From a virus: a DNA stretch of 22,524 nt. Under the pieces are notes generated by a model. The model made no database searches. It was not told the DNA's origin and worked only from the letters and a program-made list of their open reading frames with translations. How positions within the stretch are numbered: the stretch's first letter is position 1; the number at the start of each line of letters is the position of its first letter. The stretch lies in the IMG/VR virus record IMGVR_UViG_3300050015_000148, positions 1 through 22,524 of that record; one strand, written 5' to 3'. The translations under genes were made by a program, and so were the position numbers. Below, piece by piece: positions 10,116 through 16,774 of this stretch.

Positions 10116-10358
10116 ATGGGATTAGAAACTATAAATAAACTTTATCTTGAGTTATCTCAGGTTGCCACGGCAAAAACTGAGAATGAAATCAGGCTTCAAA
10201 CGGTTGTTGATGAAGCAGCAAAAAAAGCACTTGATTTATCTTGGCAAATTGAAAAATGTGATGCATCTGCTGCATTAACAAAAGCAAGTTTAATGGCATT
10301 TGAATTAAGACAAGATTTATTATTTAGTCGAGAAAAAGTATTAGTTAATAAAAAATGA
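10116..10358 (+). CDS. Unknown coiled-coil protein, 80 aa
   Basis: Not recognised. It is almost entirely helical with heptad-like spacing (INKLYLELSQVATAKTEN, AAKKALDLSWQIEKCDASA). The start MGLETINK at 10116 lies 4 bases after the previous stop; the longer open frame upstream overlaps a real gene. It overlaps the next gene by 4 bases (ATGA). Confidence 0.68.
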   Translation: MGLETINKLYLELSQVATAKTENEIRLQTVVDEAAKKALDLSWQIEKCDASAALTKASLMAFELRQDLLFSREKVLVNKK

Positions 10359-10663
10359 AATACTATCCTGAAAATGATACAACCCCGTTTTATGTAGAAT
10401 TTGAACGAGGGAATAAGAATAATGAATTTACTCTTTTCAGACGACAATATATGTATTCTGAAGAAGATTTTGATAAGTTGAGTAAAGATAATCCAAAGGA
10501 ATTTATATTCATGCAGAATGAACTTCATCCGTGGAATTTATTTACCTCTACGTATGGACCAGATGGTTGCACTCCAGATCAAAAGTGGATTTGTTGGATG
10601 GTAGATGCTCTGAACGAAAAAGTAAAAAACGATAAAATTGTTTTTCCACCAATTATCAAATGA
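10355..10663 (+). CDS. Unknown protein, 102 aa
   Basis: Not recognised. It is rich in aromatic and acidic residues (YYPENDTTPFYVEFERG, ELHPWNLFTSTYGPDG), soluble, likely globular. The ATGA overlap with the gene at 10116 indicates coupled translation. An imperfect terminator-like hairpin (10703-10729) follows 40 bases after the stop. Confidence 0.66.
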   Translation: MKYYPENDTTPFYVEFERGNKNNEFTLFRRQYMYSEEDFDKLSKDNPKEFIFMQNELHPWNLFTSTYGPDGCTPDQKWICWMVDALNEKVKNDKIVFPPIIK

Positions 10664-10702
10664 TATTTAAACATATGAAAATTTATATTAATAGGAATTA
10701 TG

Positions 10703-10729
10703 AGTTTTAGGTTAAATAACCCTAAAACT
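10703..10729 (+). terminator. Hairpin between 10663 and 10731
   Basis: AGTTTTAGG and CCTAAAACT form a 9-bp stem with a 9-nt loop ending right at the start of the next gene. Without a U run it is either a weak terminator or a structure over the 10731 start codon. Confidence 0.4.
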
Positions 10730-10730
10730 T

Positions 10731-11087
10731 ATGAGAAATAAAAACAGATACCAACGTAATCAATCGTTTCGTAATAAATATTGGAACCGTGTTCGTTCTA
10801 AATCACATCCTTATGAAACACATATGCCATATTTCTGCGGAGATTATTCTGAACCATGGAGTTATGAAAATCAAATTAGAGATAAATTTGATTGGATTAA
10901 CAAACAAGCTCGTTATATGGATAGTGGATGCCACAAAGGAATATTTCACGCAACATCTGGATTTCGTCGAAAAGAGAACAAGATGTATAATGCAAAAAAC
11001 AATGCCATAATGAAAAAAATCAATAATGGTAATTATGATGCCGAGTTTATTCCATTCAAAAGAAGTGCTGATTGGAATTATTTTTAA
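10731..11087 (+). CDS. Unknown basic protein, 118 aa
   Basis: Not recognised. The N-terminus is very basic and aromatic (MRNKNRYQRNQSFRNKYWNR), and further basic and aromatic residues continue (GIFHATSGFRRKENKMYNAK), suggesting nucleic-acid contact. There are only two cysteines, no zinc motif and no signal peptide. The start codon abuts a hairpin that could control translation. Confidence 0.65.
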   Translation: MRNKNRYQRNQSFRNKYWNRVRSKSHPYETHMPYFCGDYSEPWSYENQIRDKFDWINKQARYMDSGCHKGIFHATSGFRRKENKMYNAKNNAIMKKINNGNYDAEFIPFKRSADWNYF

Positions 11088-11098
11088 AATTATAACAA

Positions 11099-11896
11099 AT
11101 GGAACATAAAATTATAAATGGAGATTGTATTATTGAATTAGATAAGATTCAATCAGATAGTGTAGATATGGTGTTAACAGATCCACCGTTTAATATCAGA
11201 AAAAAATACAATTCGTATAAAGATAATATAAAACATAAAGATTATTTATCGTGGTGCCAAGCGTGGATTCTTAAATGTATAAGAGTAATGAAACCAGGAG
11301 CATCATTATATTTAATAAATTATCCAGAAAATAATGCATACTTAATGCCATTTTTAGATGAACATTTAACATTCAAACGTTGGTTAACGTGGCATTATCC
11401 TACAAATACGGGTATGTCTCCAACCAATTATACAAGAAGTCAACATTCTATTTTGTTTTATATAAAAGGAGAAAAATCAAATACATTCAATCGGAATGAT
11501 ATTGCAGAACCTTATAGAAATTTAACTGATATTAGAATAAAAGAACGCATTAAAAATGGAAGTAAAGGTAAAACCCCATATGATGTATTTCAATTTAATA
11601 TTGTAAAAAATGTTAGTAAAGAAAAAATAGATCATCCTTGTCAAATACCAATTTCATTATTATCTATATTTATTAAAGCATCATCCAATTTGGGAGATAC
11701 AATATTAGATCCATTTGGTGGAAGTTTTTCTACCGCATCAGCATGTAAACAATTAGGGAGAAATTCAATTTCAATAGAAATAGATAAAAAATATTGTGAA
11801 AATGGAAAAACACGATTGTCTCAAATTCAATATTTAGATACATCCGTGGCAATATCTTCAGACGAAACATTATTTAACGAAGATGAAACTTTTTAA
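11099..11896 (+). CDS. DNA methyltransferase (amino-methyltransferase, N6-A or N4-C)
   Basis: A 265-residue protein. The catalytic motif IV TDPPF is at residues 27-31, near the N-terminus. The SAM-binding motif I (ILDPFGGS, 202-209) is near the C-terminus, the beta-class order seen in many phage and restriction-type enzymes. It transfers a methyl group from S-adenosylmethionine to an adenine N6 or cytosine N4. No cognate restriction enzyme lies next to it, so it is probably a solitary modification enzyme that shields phage DNA or marks sites. It overlaps the next possible frame by a few bases; the promoter for the next gene lies just after its end. Confidence 0.88.
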   Translation: MEHKIINGDCIIELDKIQSDSVDMVLTDPPFNIRKKYNSYKDNIKHKDYLSWCQAWILKCIRVMKPGASLYLINYPENNAYLMPFLDEHLTFKRWLTWHYPTNTGMSPTNYTRSQHSILFYIKGEKSNTFNRNDIAEPYRNLTDIRIKERIKNGSKGKTPYDVFQFNIVKNVSKEKIDHPCQIPISLLSIFIKASSNLGDTILDPFGGSFSTASACKQLGRNSISIEIDKKYCENGKTRLSQIQYLDTSVAISSDETLFNEDETF

Positions 11897-11897
11897 T

Positions 11898-11925
11898 TTG
11901 ACTTATTTTTTAAAATCTGTATTAT
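11898..11925 (+). promoter_or_regulatory. Sigma70-type promoter
   Basis: TTGACT, 16-nt spacer, TATTAT, directly after the methyltransferase stop codon and 11 bases before ATG 11937. Confidence 0.6.
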
Positions 11926-11936
11926 TCAGTAAACAT

Positions 11937-12287
11937 ATGACAAACGACGAAAAATTTAATGCAATTATTGACAGAATGAAATCATTCGGGATTGATTTAG
12001 ATCCTTCACATGTATCTGCAATGGTTATTATAGGATATTTAACTAATTTAACAGAACTTGGACTTATTCAAACCGAATTTAAAATTACTCCACTTGGAAA
12101 GAATGTTCAATCAATTTGTGAAGAATTCGATTGGAAACCATCAAATGACGACATTAAAGCGTTTGTTATGGAGATGGCAGAAGATACTGATAGAGCACCA
12201 ATGATGTTTATGATATTAAAATATCGTGACGATAGAGAAGGTTTGATTGAAGAAGTTAAGAAGTTTAAAAAGAATAATCCAGAATAA
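11937..12287 (+). CDS. Unknown helical protein, 116 aa
   Basis: Not recognised. It is helical and acidic (TNDEKFNAIIDRMKSFGID, FVMEMAEDTDRAPMMFMIL) and soluble. The start at 11937 follows a promoter at normal distance; a longer frame from 11883 would overlap the methyltransferase and the promoter. Followed after 7 bases by the gene at 12295. Confidence 0.65.
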   Translation: MTNDEKFNAIIDRMKSFGIDLDPSHVSAMVIIGYLTNLTELGLIQTEFKITPLGKNVQSICEEFDWKPSNDDIKAFVMEMAEDTDRAPMMFMILKYRDDREGLIEEVKKFKKNNPE

Positions 12288-12294
12288 TTTATAT

Positions 12295-12648
12295 ATGTCG
12301 AATAGAGAATTATTAATATCCAGAATTACAACTAAAAAAATTCCATCTAAATTGAAATTGGAGTTACAACACTATATGGAAGTTGATAGGGATGAACCTG
12401 AAGAAGGCGATGCTCCATATGATATTGCTAATGCTTTCTTTGATGCGATGGATTTTGCAGAAGATAATCAAGATACTGGGTTAGAAAGAATATGTAAACT
12501 TATTTTAATAGATGTTGGATTTTATAAACCTATGTCTCAACAAGATATTAATAATTCATATGTTACGAGCGGTAGAGTATGGGATTTTAAAATGAATGGT
12601 ATTCCATATAGAGGAACTGATTCTATCGAACAATGGTTATCAAAATAA
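12295..12648 (+). CDS. Unknown protein, 117 aa
   Basis: Not recognised. The N-terminal helix is basic (SNRELLISRITTKKIPSKLK), then comes an acidic stretch (EVDRDEPEEGDAPYD) and a mixed C-terminal part. It is soluble with no known motif. It is the last gene before the RNase P RNA, which starts 5 bases after its stop, so RNase P RNA could be made from the same transcript. Confidence 0.66.
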   Translation: MSNRELLISRITTKKIPSKLKLELQHYMEVDRDEPEEGDAPYDIANAFFDAMDFAEDNQDTGLERICKLILIDVGFYKPMSQQDINNSYVTSGRVWDFKMNGIPYRGTDSIEQWLSK

Positions 12649-12652
12649 TTTT

Positions 12653-12912
12653 GCCGTAAGCGACTCTACGCTGGCCGAAAGGCTAGAGGAAGTTCGCTAC
12701 TCCAGAGCAGGTGATTGGGAGAACATCGGAGTCCGAGCCGAGTCTATAAAGTGCTGATGTTCGCTAATACCACAAACTAGGAGCAACTCAAACAGGGAAA
12801 AGGATAGTGCTCTCTAATGTAAAACCCGGGTTGAGGCACCTGTCATGGGCATACTTGTCATGAGTATGAGAAAAATGTAGAGATAGAACAGAATAGCGGC
12901 TATAGCTGCGGC
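12653..12912 (+). ncRNA. rnpB: RNase P RNA
   Basis: Catalytic RNA that removes 5' leaders from pre-tRNAs. Helix P1: GCCGTA (12653) with TGCGGC (12907). P2: CTCTAC (12664) with GTAGAG (12877). P3: CTGGCC-GAAA-GGCTAG. P4: AGTTCGCTA (12691) with TAGCGGCT (12894), including the hallmark bulged U. P5/P7: GCAGGTG with CACCTGT. Conserved blocks are GAGGAAGTTCGCTACTCC (CR-I), GAGCAACTCAAACAGGG (CR-IV, 12781) and ACAGAATAGCGGCTATA (CR-V). About 260 nt is shorter than most bacterial forms (350-400). tRNA-Ala follows after 6 nt. Phage-encoded copies are rare. Confidence 0.88.
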
Positions 12913-12918
12913 AAATAT

Positions 12919-12996
12919 GGGGCACGGAAATGCATAGCGTGTTTGAGACATTCGCAATGTCTAATCAGTCGGGGGCGGTACCCGAGTGCTCCACCA
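12919..12996 (+). tRNA. tRNA-Ala (CGC)
   Basis: The acceptor GGGGCAC pairs with GTGCTCC and has a G-U pair at position 3-70, the identity mark for Ala. The anticodon arm is AGACA-TTCGCAA-TGTCT, anticodon CGC. The T arm TCGGG-GGCGGTA-CCCGA lacks T54-T55. CCA is encoded. Confidence 0.85.
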
Positions 12997-13057
12997 ATTT
13001 CTATGTGTCAAGATGACCCATGGGTAGAACACCCCCATATAGAATAAGTTTATTTAT

Positions 13058-13066
13058 TATATTTAT
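13058..13066 (+). promoter_or_regulatory. Late-promoter-like start box TATATTTAT
   Basis: TATATTTAT, four bases, ATG 13071. It supports this start over an upstream in-frame ATG at 13020. Confidence 0.5.
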
Positions 13067-13070
13067 ATAC

Positions 13071-13829
13071 ATGAGTATAATAAATGAATTTTCTAAATCA
13101 CATAATGCGTTGGAAAACCGTATTGATGTGTCTATCAAAGGAATTTCTGAAAATATCCATTCAGAACATTCTAATGATAATATTATCAATATGTTAAATA
13201 GAATTCTTCATGAATTGAAAGAACTTGGAGAAGCTCATAAAAACGGATATACATGTATTAAGTCCCATGAATTCGCAACTAAACACGACTTAAAAAAAAT
13301 GAAAGAGGAAATTATGAGTAAAATTAGTGAATTCGGAAAGAAACAAAATGCATTTATTGACCGTATGGATGTTTCTGTAACAAATTTACAGAACACAGTT
13401 CAAACGTTGTTAAATGCAAGTGGTTCCAACAGCGGTTCTAACAGTCCTGAAGATCAAGCAATTCTTGATGCTATTGAAGTCAGAGCCGAAGAAATAGCTG
13501 TTAAACTTGAAGCATTAGATGCATTAAGTAATAGCTCTGGATCAGTCCCAAGTGGATCAGTCCCAAGTGGATCACAATCCGTAAGTGGATCTGTTACTGG
13601 AACATTTACTGGAACAACAGTTTCAGCAATTGATAATGCAGTTGTAGCATTTACAAACAATACTATTAATGGAAATGTAGTTGGAACATTCGAAGGATTA
13701 CCAGAAGGTAACTCTTATAGTGGATCGTATTCAGGTTCTTATGACGGAACTTTTAGCGATACAGCAGGTAATGTATTTTCTGGTTCGATAAGTGGTAGCG
13801 TAGTCGTTACCTATTCCCCAGCAGTATAA
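13071..13829 (+). CDS. Fibre-like structural protein with coiled coil and Ser/Gly repeats
   Basis: A 252-residue protein. The first 130 residues are helical with heptads (NIINMLNRILHELKELGEA, DLKKMKEEIMSKISEFGKK) and probably form a trimeric coiled coil. Then come a short tandem repeat (SGSVP twice) and a C-terminal beta-rich Ser/Gly/Thr region (SGSYSGSYDGTFSDTAGN) that reads like a fibre shaft or a bacterial adhesin-type domain. A virion or tail-fibre role fits. The start is fixed by the TATATTTAT box. A strong terminator follows 24 bases after the stop, so it is a single-gene unit. Confidence 0.75.
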   Translation: MSIINEFSKSHNALENRIDVSIKGISENIHSEHSNDNIINMLNRILHELKELGEAHKNGYTCIKSHEFATKHDLKKMKEEIMSKISEFGKKQNAFIDRMDVSVTNLQNTVQTLLNASGSNSGSNSPEDQAILDAIEVRAEEIAVKLEALDALSNSSGSVPSGSVPSGSQSVSGSVTGTFTGTTVSAIDNAVVAFTNNTINGNVVGTFEGLPEGNSYSGSYSGSYDGTFSDTAGNVFSGSISGSVVVTYSPAV

Positions 13830-13852
13830 CCTGATAATTGGTATTAATAACG

Positions 13853-13882
13853 AAAATGCCAATCGTTGGATTGGCATTTTTC
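13853..13882 (+). terminator. Rho-independent terminator
   Basis: AAATGCCAATC and GATTGGCATTT form a long stem with a short loop, followed by a T-run. It ends the 13071 gene. Confidence 0.88.
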
Positions 13883-13899
13883 ATATATAAAGGAATAAT

Positions 13900-14101
13900 A
13901 TGTCTGTAATTGCTTTAATTATTACATTGGGGAATCATAGGAGTTTTGTTATGGTTGATCAATGTTTATGTTCCAATGGATGGAACAATAAAAAAAATTA
14001 TCAACGTGGTAGTATTAATAATCGTAATAATGTGGTTATTAACTGTATTTGGAGTTCTTCCATTAAATCATATTGGAAATTTTCAAGTCCCACATCTTTA
14101 A
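13900..14101 (+). pseudogene. Frameshifted Thivi_2564-type small membrane protein
   Basis: Frame 1 starts MSVIALIITL after an AAAGGAAT Shine-Dalgarno-like site, then runs into unlikely sequence. Frame +1 picks up at once: GIIGVLLWLINVYVPMDGTI, KKIINVVV and WLLTVFGVL. The combination is the usual 55-65 residue, two-pass membrane protein found in many bacteria and phages (LLWLIN.Y.PM...IKKI.N.VV). Removing one G from GGGG at 13930-13933 would restore a single frame ending at 14101. Read straight, frame 1 would end at 14115. It could be a sequencing indel, a pseudogene or +1 frameshifting. Confidence 0.75.
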
Positions 14102-14120
14102 TAAATAAATTGTAAAACAC

Positions 14121-14143
14121 AAACCCGCTACGGCGGGTTTTTT
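14121..14143 (+). terminator. Rho-independent terminator
   Basis: AAACCCGC-TACG-GCGGGTTT followed by TTT. A strong GC stem with T-run, ending the small membrane gene. Confidence 0.92.
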
Positions 14144-14148
14144 CGTAT

Positions 14149-14176
14149 TTGACATATTCCTTATATCTGCTATACT
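14149..14176 (+). promoter_or_regulatory. Sigma70 promoter giving a near-leaderless mRNA
   Basis: TTGACA, 16-nt spacer, TATACT. ATG 14185 is 8 bases after the -10 box, the same spacing as the promoter at 6421. Confidence 0.8.
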
Positions 14177-14184
14177 TTGGTCAT

Positions 14185-14466
14185 ATGAAAAAATTTACAT
14201 TGGAAAACAAACCAACATTCGATGACGGAGACATTGTCAAAATTGATATGAATGGTTTTGGATTACCGCCAGAAATAAGGAGTGGTAAAATTGTTGGAAA
14301 AGGAATGACAAATATAATTGATATTTGGTATATAGAATTTGAAAATATGTTTGGACCAACATACCCATATAAAGTGGTTGGTATTCCCCATACATTAATA
14401 TTGGATGAAACTGAGAATTTGAATGAATATAACCCTGGAAGGTTTCAATTTAATAAATTGGATTAA
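14185..14466 (+). CDS. Unknown small beta-barrel-like protein, 93 aa
   Basis: Not assigned to a family. PTFDDGDIVKIDMNGFGLP and SGKIVGKG-type strands with a later VVGIPHTLIL give the pattern of a small SH3/KOW-like barrel (entry 'DGDIV', then 'GKIVG'). It is the first gene after a strong promoter and leads into the kinase and CoaD-like genes, with 3 bases to the next start, so the four genes 14185-15606 probably share one transcript. Confidence 0.68.
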   Translation: MKKFTLENKPTFDDGDIVKIDMNGFGLPPEIRSGKIVGKGMTNIIDIWYIEFENMFGPTYPYKVVGIPHTLILDETENLNEYNPGRFQFNKLD

Positions 14467-14469
14467 AAT

Positions 14470-14925
14470 ATGATTTACTGGTATATTGGACAACCTGGAT
14501 GTGGTAAAACCACGTTAGCAAAGTTACATCAAAAATATTTTTATGATGGCGGATCTAGAGTTATTCATTTAGATGGTGATGATTTACGAAAAATATTTTC
14601 AACATCATATAAAGATAAAGAAAATTTTACCAAAGAATATAGAATTGAACAAACTAGAATTCTACAAAAAATGGTGGCATATATTGCAGATCAAGGATTT
14701 AATATTATTATATCAACAGTAAATCCATATCGGGAAGTTAGAGAAGAATTTAAAAAATCTCGAAAAGATGTTAAAGAGATTTATGTGACAACGTCCGATG
14801 TTCGTGGAAGAGAAAGTTACTGGGTAAAAGATTTTGAAGAACCATTGGATAATTTTACTTCCGCAGTTACAGGAAATGGAAAAACTCCGTTTGAAGTATT
14901 ACAAAATTTAAAATGGAATTTATGA
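14470..14925 (+). CDS. APS-kinase-like P-loop kinase
   Basis: A 151-residue protein. The Walker A motif GQPGCGKTT is at residues 7-15, and HLDGDDLRKIF at 33-43 matches the DGD-x-LR signature of adenylylsulfate kinase (CysC) and related small-molecule or nucleic-acid end kinases. The later part (NIIISTVNPYREVREEFKK) fits the substrate-side loop (S-x-xxPYRxxRxxxR in CysC). It should transfer a phosphate from ATP. The true substrate is unknown: APS, a nucleotide, a sugar or an RNA end are all possible. The last bases ATGA overlap the start of the CoaD-like gene. Confidence 0.78.
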   Translation: MIYWYIGQPGCGKTTLAKLHQKYFYDGGSRVIHLDGDDLRKIFSTSYKDKENFTKEYRIEQTRILQKMVAYIADQGFNIIISTVNPYREVREEFKKSRKDVKEIYVTTSDVRGRESYWVKDFEEPLDNFTSAVTGNGKTPFEVLQNLKWNL

Positions 14926-15401
14926 CTATAAACAAAAAAACATTAGGTCTTTATGCTGGAAGCTTTGCACCATTTCATGTTGGGCATTTAGATATAGTTA
15001 AACAGGCATTACAAGTATTTAATGAAGTATGGGTTGCTCGAGGTGTTAATCCAGAAAAAGTTGCTATGCCCGATTCATACCCACTCCCAACACAACACAT
15101 TTATAGTATTGGAGCGGATGTATCTTATTATGATACATTGTTATCAGATTATGTTAAATTATTAGAAGTAACATATAATGTGACTCTTGTTCGTGGGCTA
15201 CGTAATGGTGCAGACCTTGAGTATGAGCAAAATATGATAGGTTTTTTAAAAGGAATGTATCCTGAAATAAAAGTGGTAGCATTCTATTATGACCCTCAAT
15301 ACAGACATATTAGTTCCAGTGCTTTAAGAGGAATTGAAAAATTTTCCAAAGAAGAATATAATAAATATATTGTTTCAGATAAAAATTATGAAAAAGTTTG
15401 A
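14922..15401 (+). CDS. coaD: Phosphopantetheine adenylyltransferase-like protein
   Basis: 159 residues, the usual CoaD length. YAGSFAPFHVGHLDI carries the HxGH nucleotide-binding site (19-22). RGLRNGADLEYEQNM (91-105) and ISSSALR (130-136) are CoaD signatures for pantetheine and ATP binding. CoaD joins ATP and 4'-phosphopantetheine to dephospho-CoA in coenzyme A synthesis. In the NPEK region and near the GSF-APFH start (the usual Asp is Ala) it differs from typical CoaD, so the substrate may have changed. The start at 14922 (ATGA overlap with the kinase gene) is preferred over 14913. Confidence 0.82.
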   Translation: MTINKKTLGLYAGSFAPFHVGHLDIVKQALQVFNEVWVARGVNPEKVAMPDSYPLPTQHIYSIGADVSYYDTLLSDYVKLLEVTYNVTLVRGLRNGADLEYEQNMIGFLKGMYPEIKVVAFYYDPQYRHISSSALRGIEKFSKEEYNKYIVSDKNYEKV

Positions 15402-15606
15402 ATTTAAACTGGGTGACAAGACTAAAGATGTTTGGAGTGGAGACCTTGTAAGTGAATGTGAATATCTTGGAGATTTAGGACAAGGACGTATGTTATTTTA
15501 TGATACCACGTCTAAATGTTTTAGAAGAGTTTATATAGAAATGGCGGATGGAAACCCTTGTTTAAATGGTTGGGACTGTGCAAATAAACCATCCAAACTA
15601 TTATAA
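15388..15606 (+). CDS. Unknown small protein, 72 aa
   Basis: Not recognised. It is beta-rich with DKTKDVWSGDLVSECEYLGD and GRMLFYDTTSKCFRRVYIE, giving the look of a small barrel. Three or four cysteines are not in a zinc pattern. It starts 14 bases before the end of the CoaD-like gene, so it belongs to that operon. Followed after two bases by another short gene. Confidence 0.65.
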   Translation: MKKFEFKLGDKTKDVWSGDLVSECEYLGDLGQGRMLFYDTTSKCFRRVYIEMADGNPCLNGWDCANKPSKLL

Positions 15607-15608
15607 TT

Positions 15609-15779
15609 ATGATATCGGAAATTGAAATAGATCGTGAAAACCTTTATAAATTATATATGGTTGAAGTAAATCGTATTAGCAATGATTTAGATTGGAAAAG
15701 TAACTTCGGTCCATTTGAAATTGTAAATATGATTTCAACCATACTTGAAAATAATCCACAGTTAATTAAAAAAAGTTGA
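15609..15779 (+). CDS. Unknown small protein, 56 aa
   Basis: A short frame that starts 3 bases after the previous stop. The protein (MISEIEIDRENLYKLYMVEV, then SNFGPFEIVNMISTILENNP) is helical and acidic and not recognised. Tight spacing supports that it is real. It ends 5 bases before the convergent homing endonuclease gene. Confidence 0.58.
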   Translation: MISEIEIDRENLYKLYMVEVNRISNDLDWKSNFGPFEIVNMISTILENNPQLIKKS

Positions 15780-15784
15780 AAAAA

Positions 15785-16462
15785 CTATTTGACTTTTTCA
15801 TCTATAATATTTGTAATAATATCTAAAAATTTTTTATCTCTTTCTTTTTTAAGATATTTTACATTATGGGTATCTATTACACATAATCCAATGGAATTTT
15901 TTAAACAAGTAGAAAATTTATGAGTATCATTTGTCTGAGTCTTATAAAGTTTTTCATCTCCATATATGGGTTCATAATGAAAAATACCATTTAATTCAAA
16001 GGCAAGTTTGAGAGAAGGAATATAAATATCTAACTCGGAGTTTATAGCAGTTGTTTTATTGTATTCAATAGGAAGGTTTGGATATTTTTCGGTAAGTTTG
16101 GTTTCTAACCATACTTCCAATTTAGAACGACGAGTTCCTTTAGTTTTATGAGTGTTATTATATTTTGCGGCACAAGAATTATTACAAAATAAATGTTTTG
16201 ATTTAGTGTTTTGACTAGGAGTTCTTATAAATGAATTATTACATTGTTTACAATAATATGTGGTATTAATTTGACTGGATACTCCACTACACTTTATTGA
16301 ACAATAATCAATTGGGCGGTATGATGGATGTTTTTTTATGTAATTAACATATTTTTTAATTATATAAAATGTTTTTTTACATATTTTACATTCAAACGGA
16401 ATTTTAATATTAATATTATATTTGGAATTATTTAATTCAGTTTCGGAAATAAGCATTTTCAT
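15785..16462 (-). CDS. PD-(D/E)XK-type homing endonuclease with zinc fingers
   Basis: A 225-residue protein. The N-terminal half has three Cys-pair zinc modules (CKIC at 25, CSIKC at 54, CKQC at 71, CNNSC at 93), probably for DNA binding. The C-terminal half is a Vsr/PD-(D/E)XK-like nuclease: RRSKLEVWLE (111-120), then ELDIYIPSLKLAFELNG (143-159), with Glu143/Asp145 and Glu156 as likely metal ligands. This family includes phage homing enzymes. It is the only clear minus-strand gene in the window, which fits recent insertion. The start at 16462 is set by the GATATTTAT-N4-ATG signal on the minus strand. The 3' end of a tRNA-Met lies as a remnant just beyond. Confidence 0.78.
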   Translation of the reverse strand: MKMLISETELNNSKYNINIKIPFECKICKKTFYIIKKYVNYIKKHPSYRPIDYCSIKCSGVSSQINTTYYCKQCNNSFIRTPSQNTKSKHLFCNNSCAAKYNNTHKTKGTRRSKLEVWLETKLTEKYPNLPIEYNKTTAINSELDIYIPSLKLAFELNGIFHYEPIYGDEKLYKTQTNDTHKFSTCLKNSIGLCVIDTHNVKYLKKERDKKFLDIITNIIDEKVK

Positions 16463-16466
16463 ATGA

Positions 16467-16475
16467 ATAAATATC
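16467..16475 (-). promoter_or_regulatory. Late-promoter-like start box GATATTTAT, minus strand
   Basis: On the minus strand, GATATTTAT is followed by TCAT and ATG (16462), matching the plus-strand boxes at 214, 1786 and 18999. It shows that the signal moves with the gene direction. Confidence 0.52.
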
Positions 16476-16504
16476 ATACTTGAAAATGAAAAATCAAAAA
16501 TAAT

Positions 16505-16516
16505 ACTCCGCAACCA
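16505..16516 (+). repeat. Remnant of a tRNA-Met 3' end
   Basis: ACTCCGCAACCA is identical to the last 12 bases of tRNA-Met at 16659-16670. The rest of the tRNA is absent here. It suggests duplication or partial replacement when the homing endonuclease gene came in. Confidence 0.6.
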
Positions 16517-16524
16517 AGAAAATG

Positions 16525-16553
16525 TTGACACTTTTGAAATTTTCGAGTATAGT
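16525..16553 (+). promoter_or_regulatory. Sigma70-type promoter for the second tRNA cluster
   Basis: TTGACA, 17-nt spacer, TATAGT, 34 bases before tRNA-Met; it points into the tRNA/ncRNA cluster 16588-17300. Confidence 0.75.
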
Positions 16554-16587
16554 TATAGATAGATAAGTAAATGATCTTTGATTTTAT

Positions 16588-16670
16588 TGCGGGTGAGTGG
16601 AACAGATATATAAACCATACTTGTCTCATAAGCAAGTGATACCAAATGCGACTTTTGGACTCCGCAACCA
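16588..16670 (+). tRNA. tRNA-Met (CAT)
   Basis: TGCGGG pairs with CTCCGCA over six pairs; the D stem GTGG/CCAT has a 14-nt loop. The anticodon stem ACTTGT/GCAAGT closes CTCATAA, anticodon CAT. The T arm CCAAA-TGCGACT-TTTGG has G55. CCA is encoded. Confidence 0.82.
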
Positions 16671-16681
16671 ATTTTATAATT

Positions 16682-16770
16682 TGCAGGGACAAGCCATGGG
16701 ATGCTAAGGTGGCTCATAACCACCGCACTTAATTGTGCTATGTGAGGTTCAATTCCTCTCTCTGCTACCA
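16682..16770 (+). tRNA. tRNA with CAT anticodon and long variable arm
   Basis: GCAGGG pairs with CTCTGC; the D arm is AGC-CATGGGAT-GCT. The anticodon arm is GGTGG-CTCATAA-CCACC, anticodon CAT. A class II variable arm GCAC-TTAATT-GTGC follows. The T arm GAGG-TTCAATT-CCTC is canonical, and CCA is encoded. Bacterial CAT tRNAs (Met, fMet, Ile2) have short variable loops, so its identity is unclear. Confidence 0.78.
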
Positions 16771-16774
16771 ATGT

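Noticed and set aside
1742-13070. Longer reading frames starting at 1742, 5412, 13020 and 17281
   Set aside because: These extra N-terminal parts are read from tRNA sequence; the internal starts fit signal peptide, start box or spacing better.
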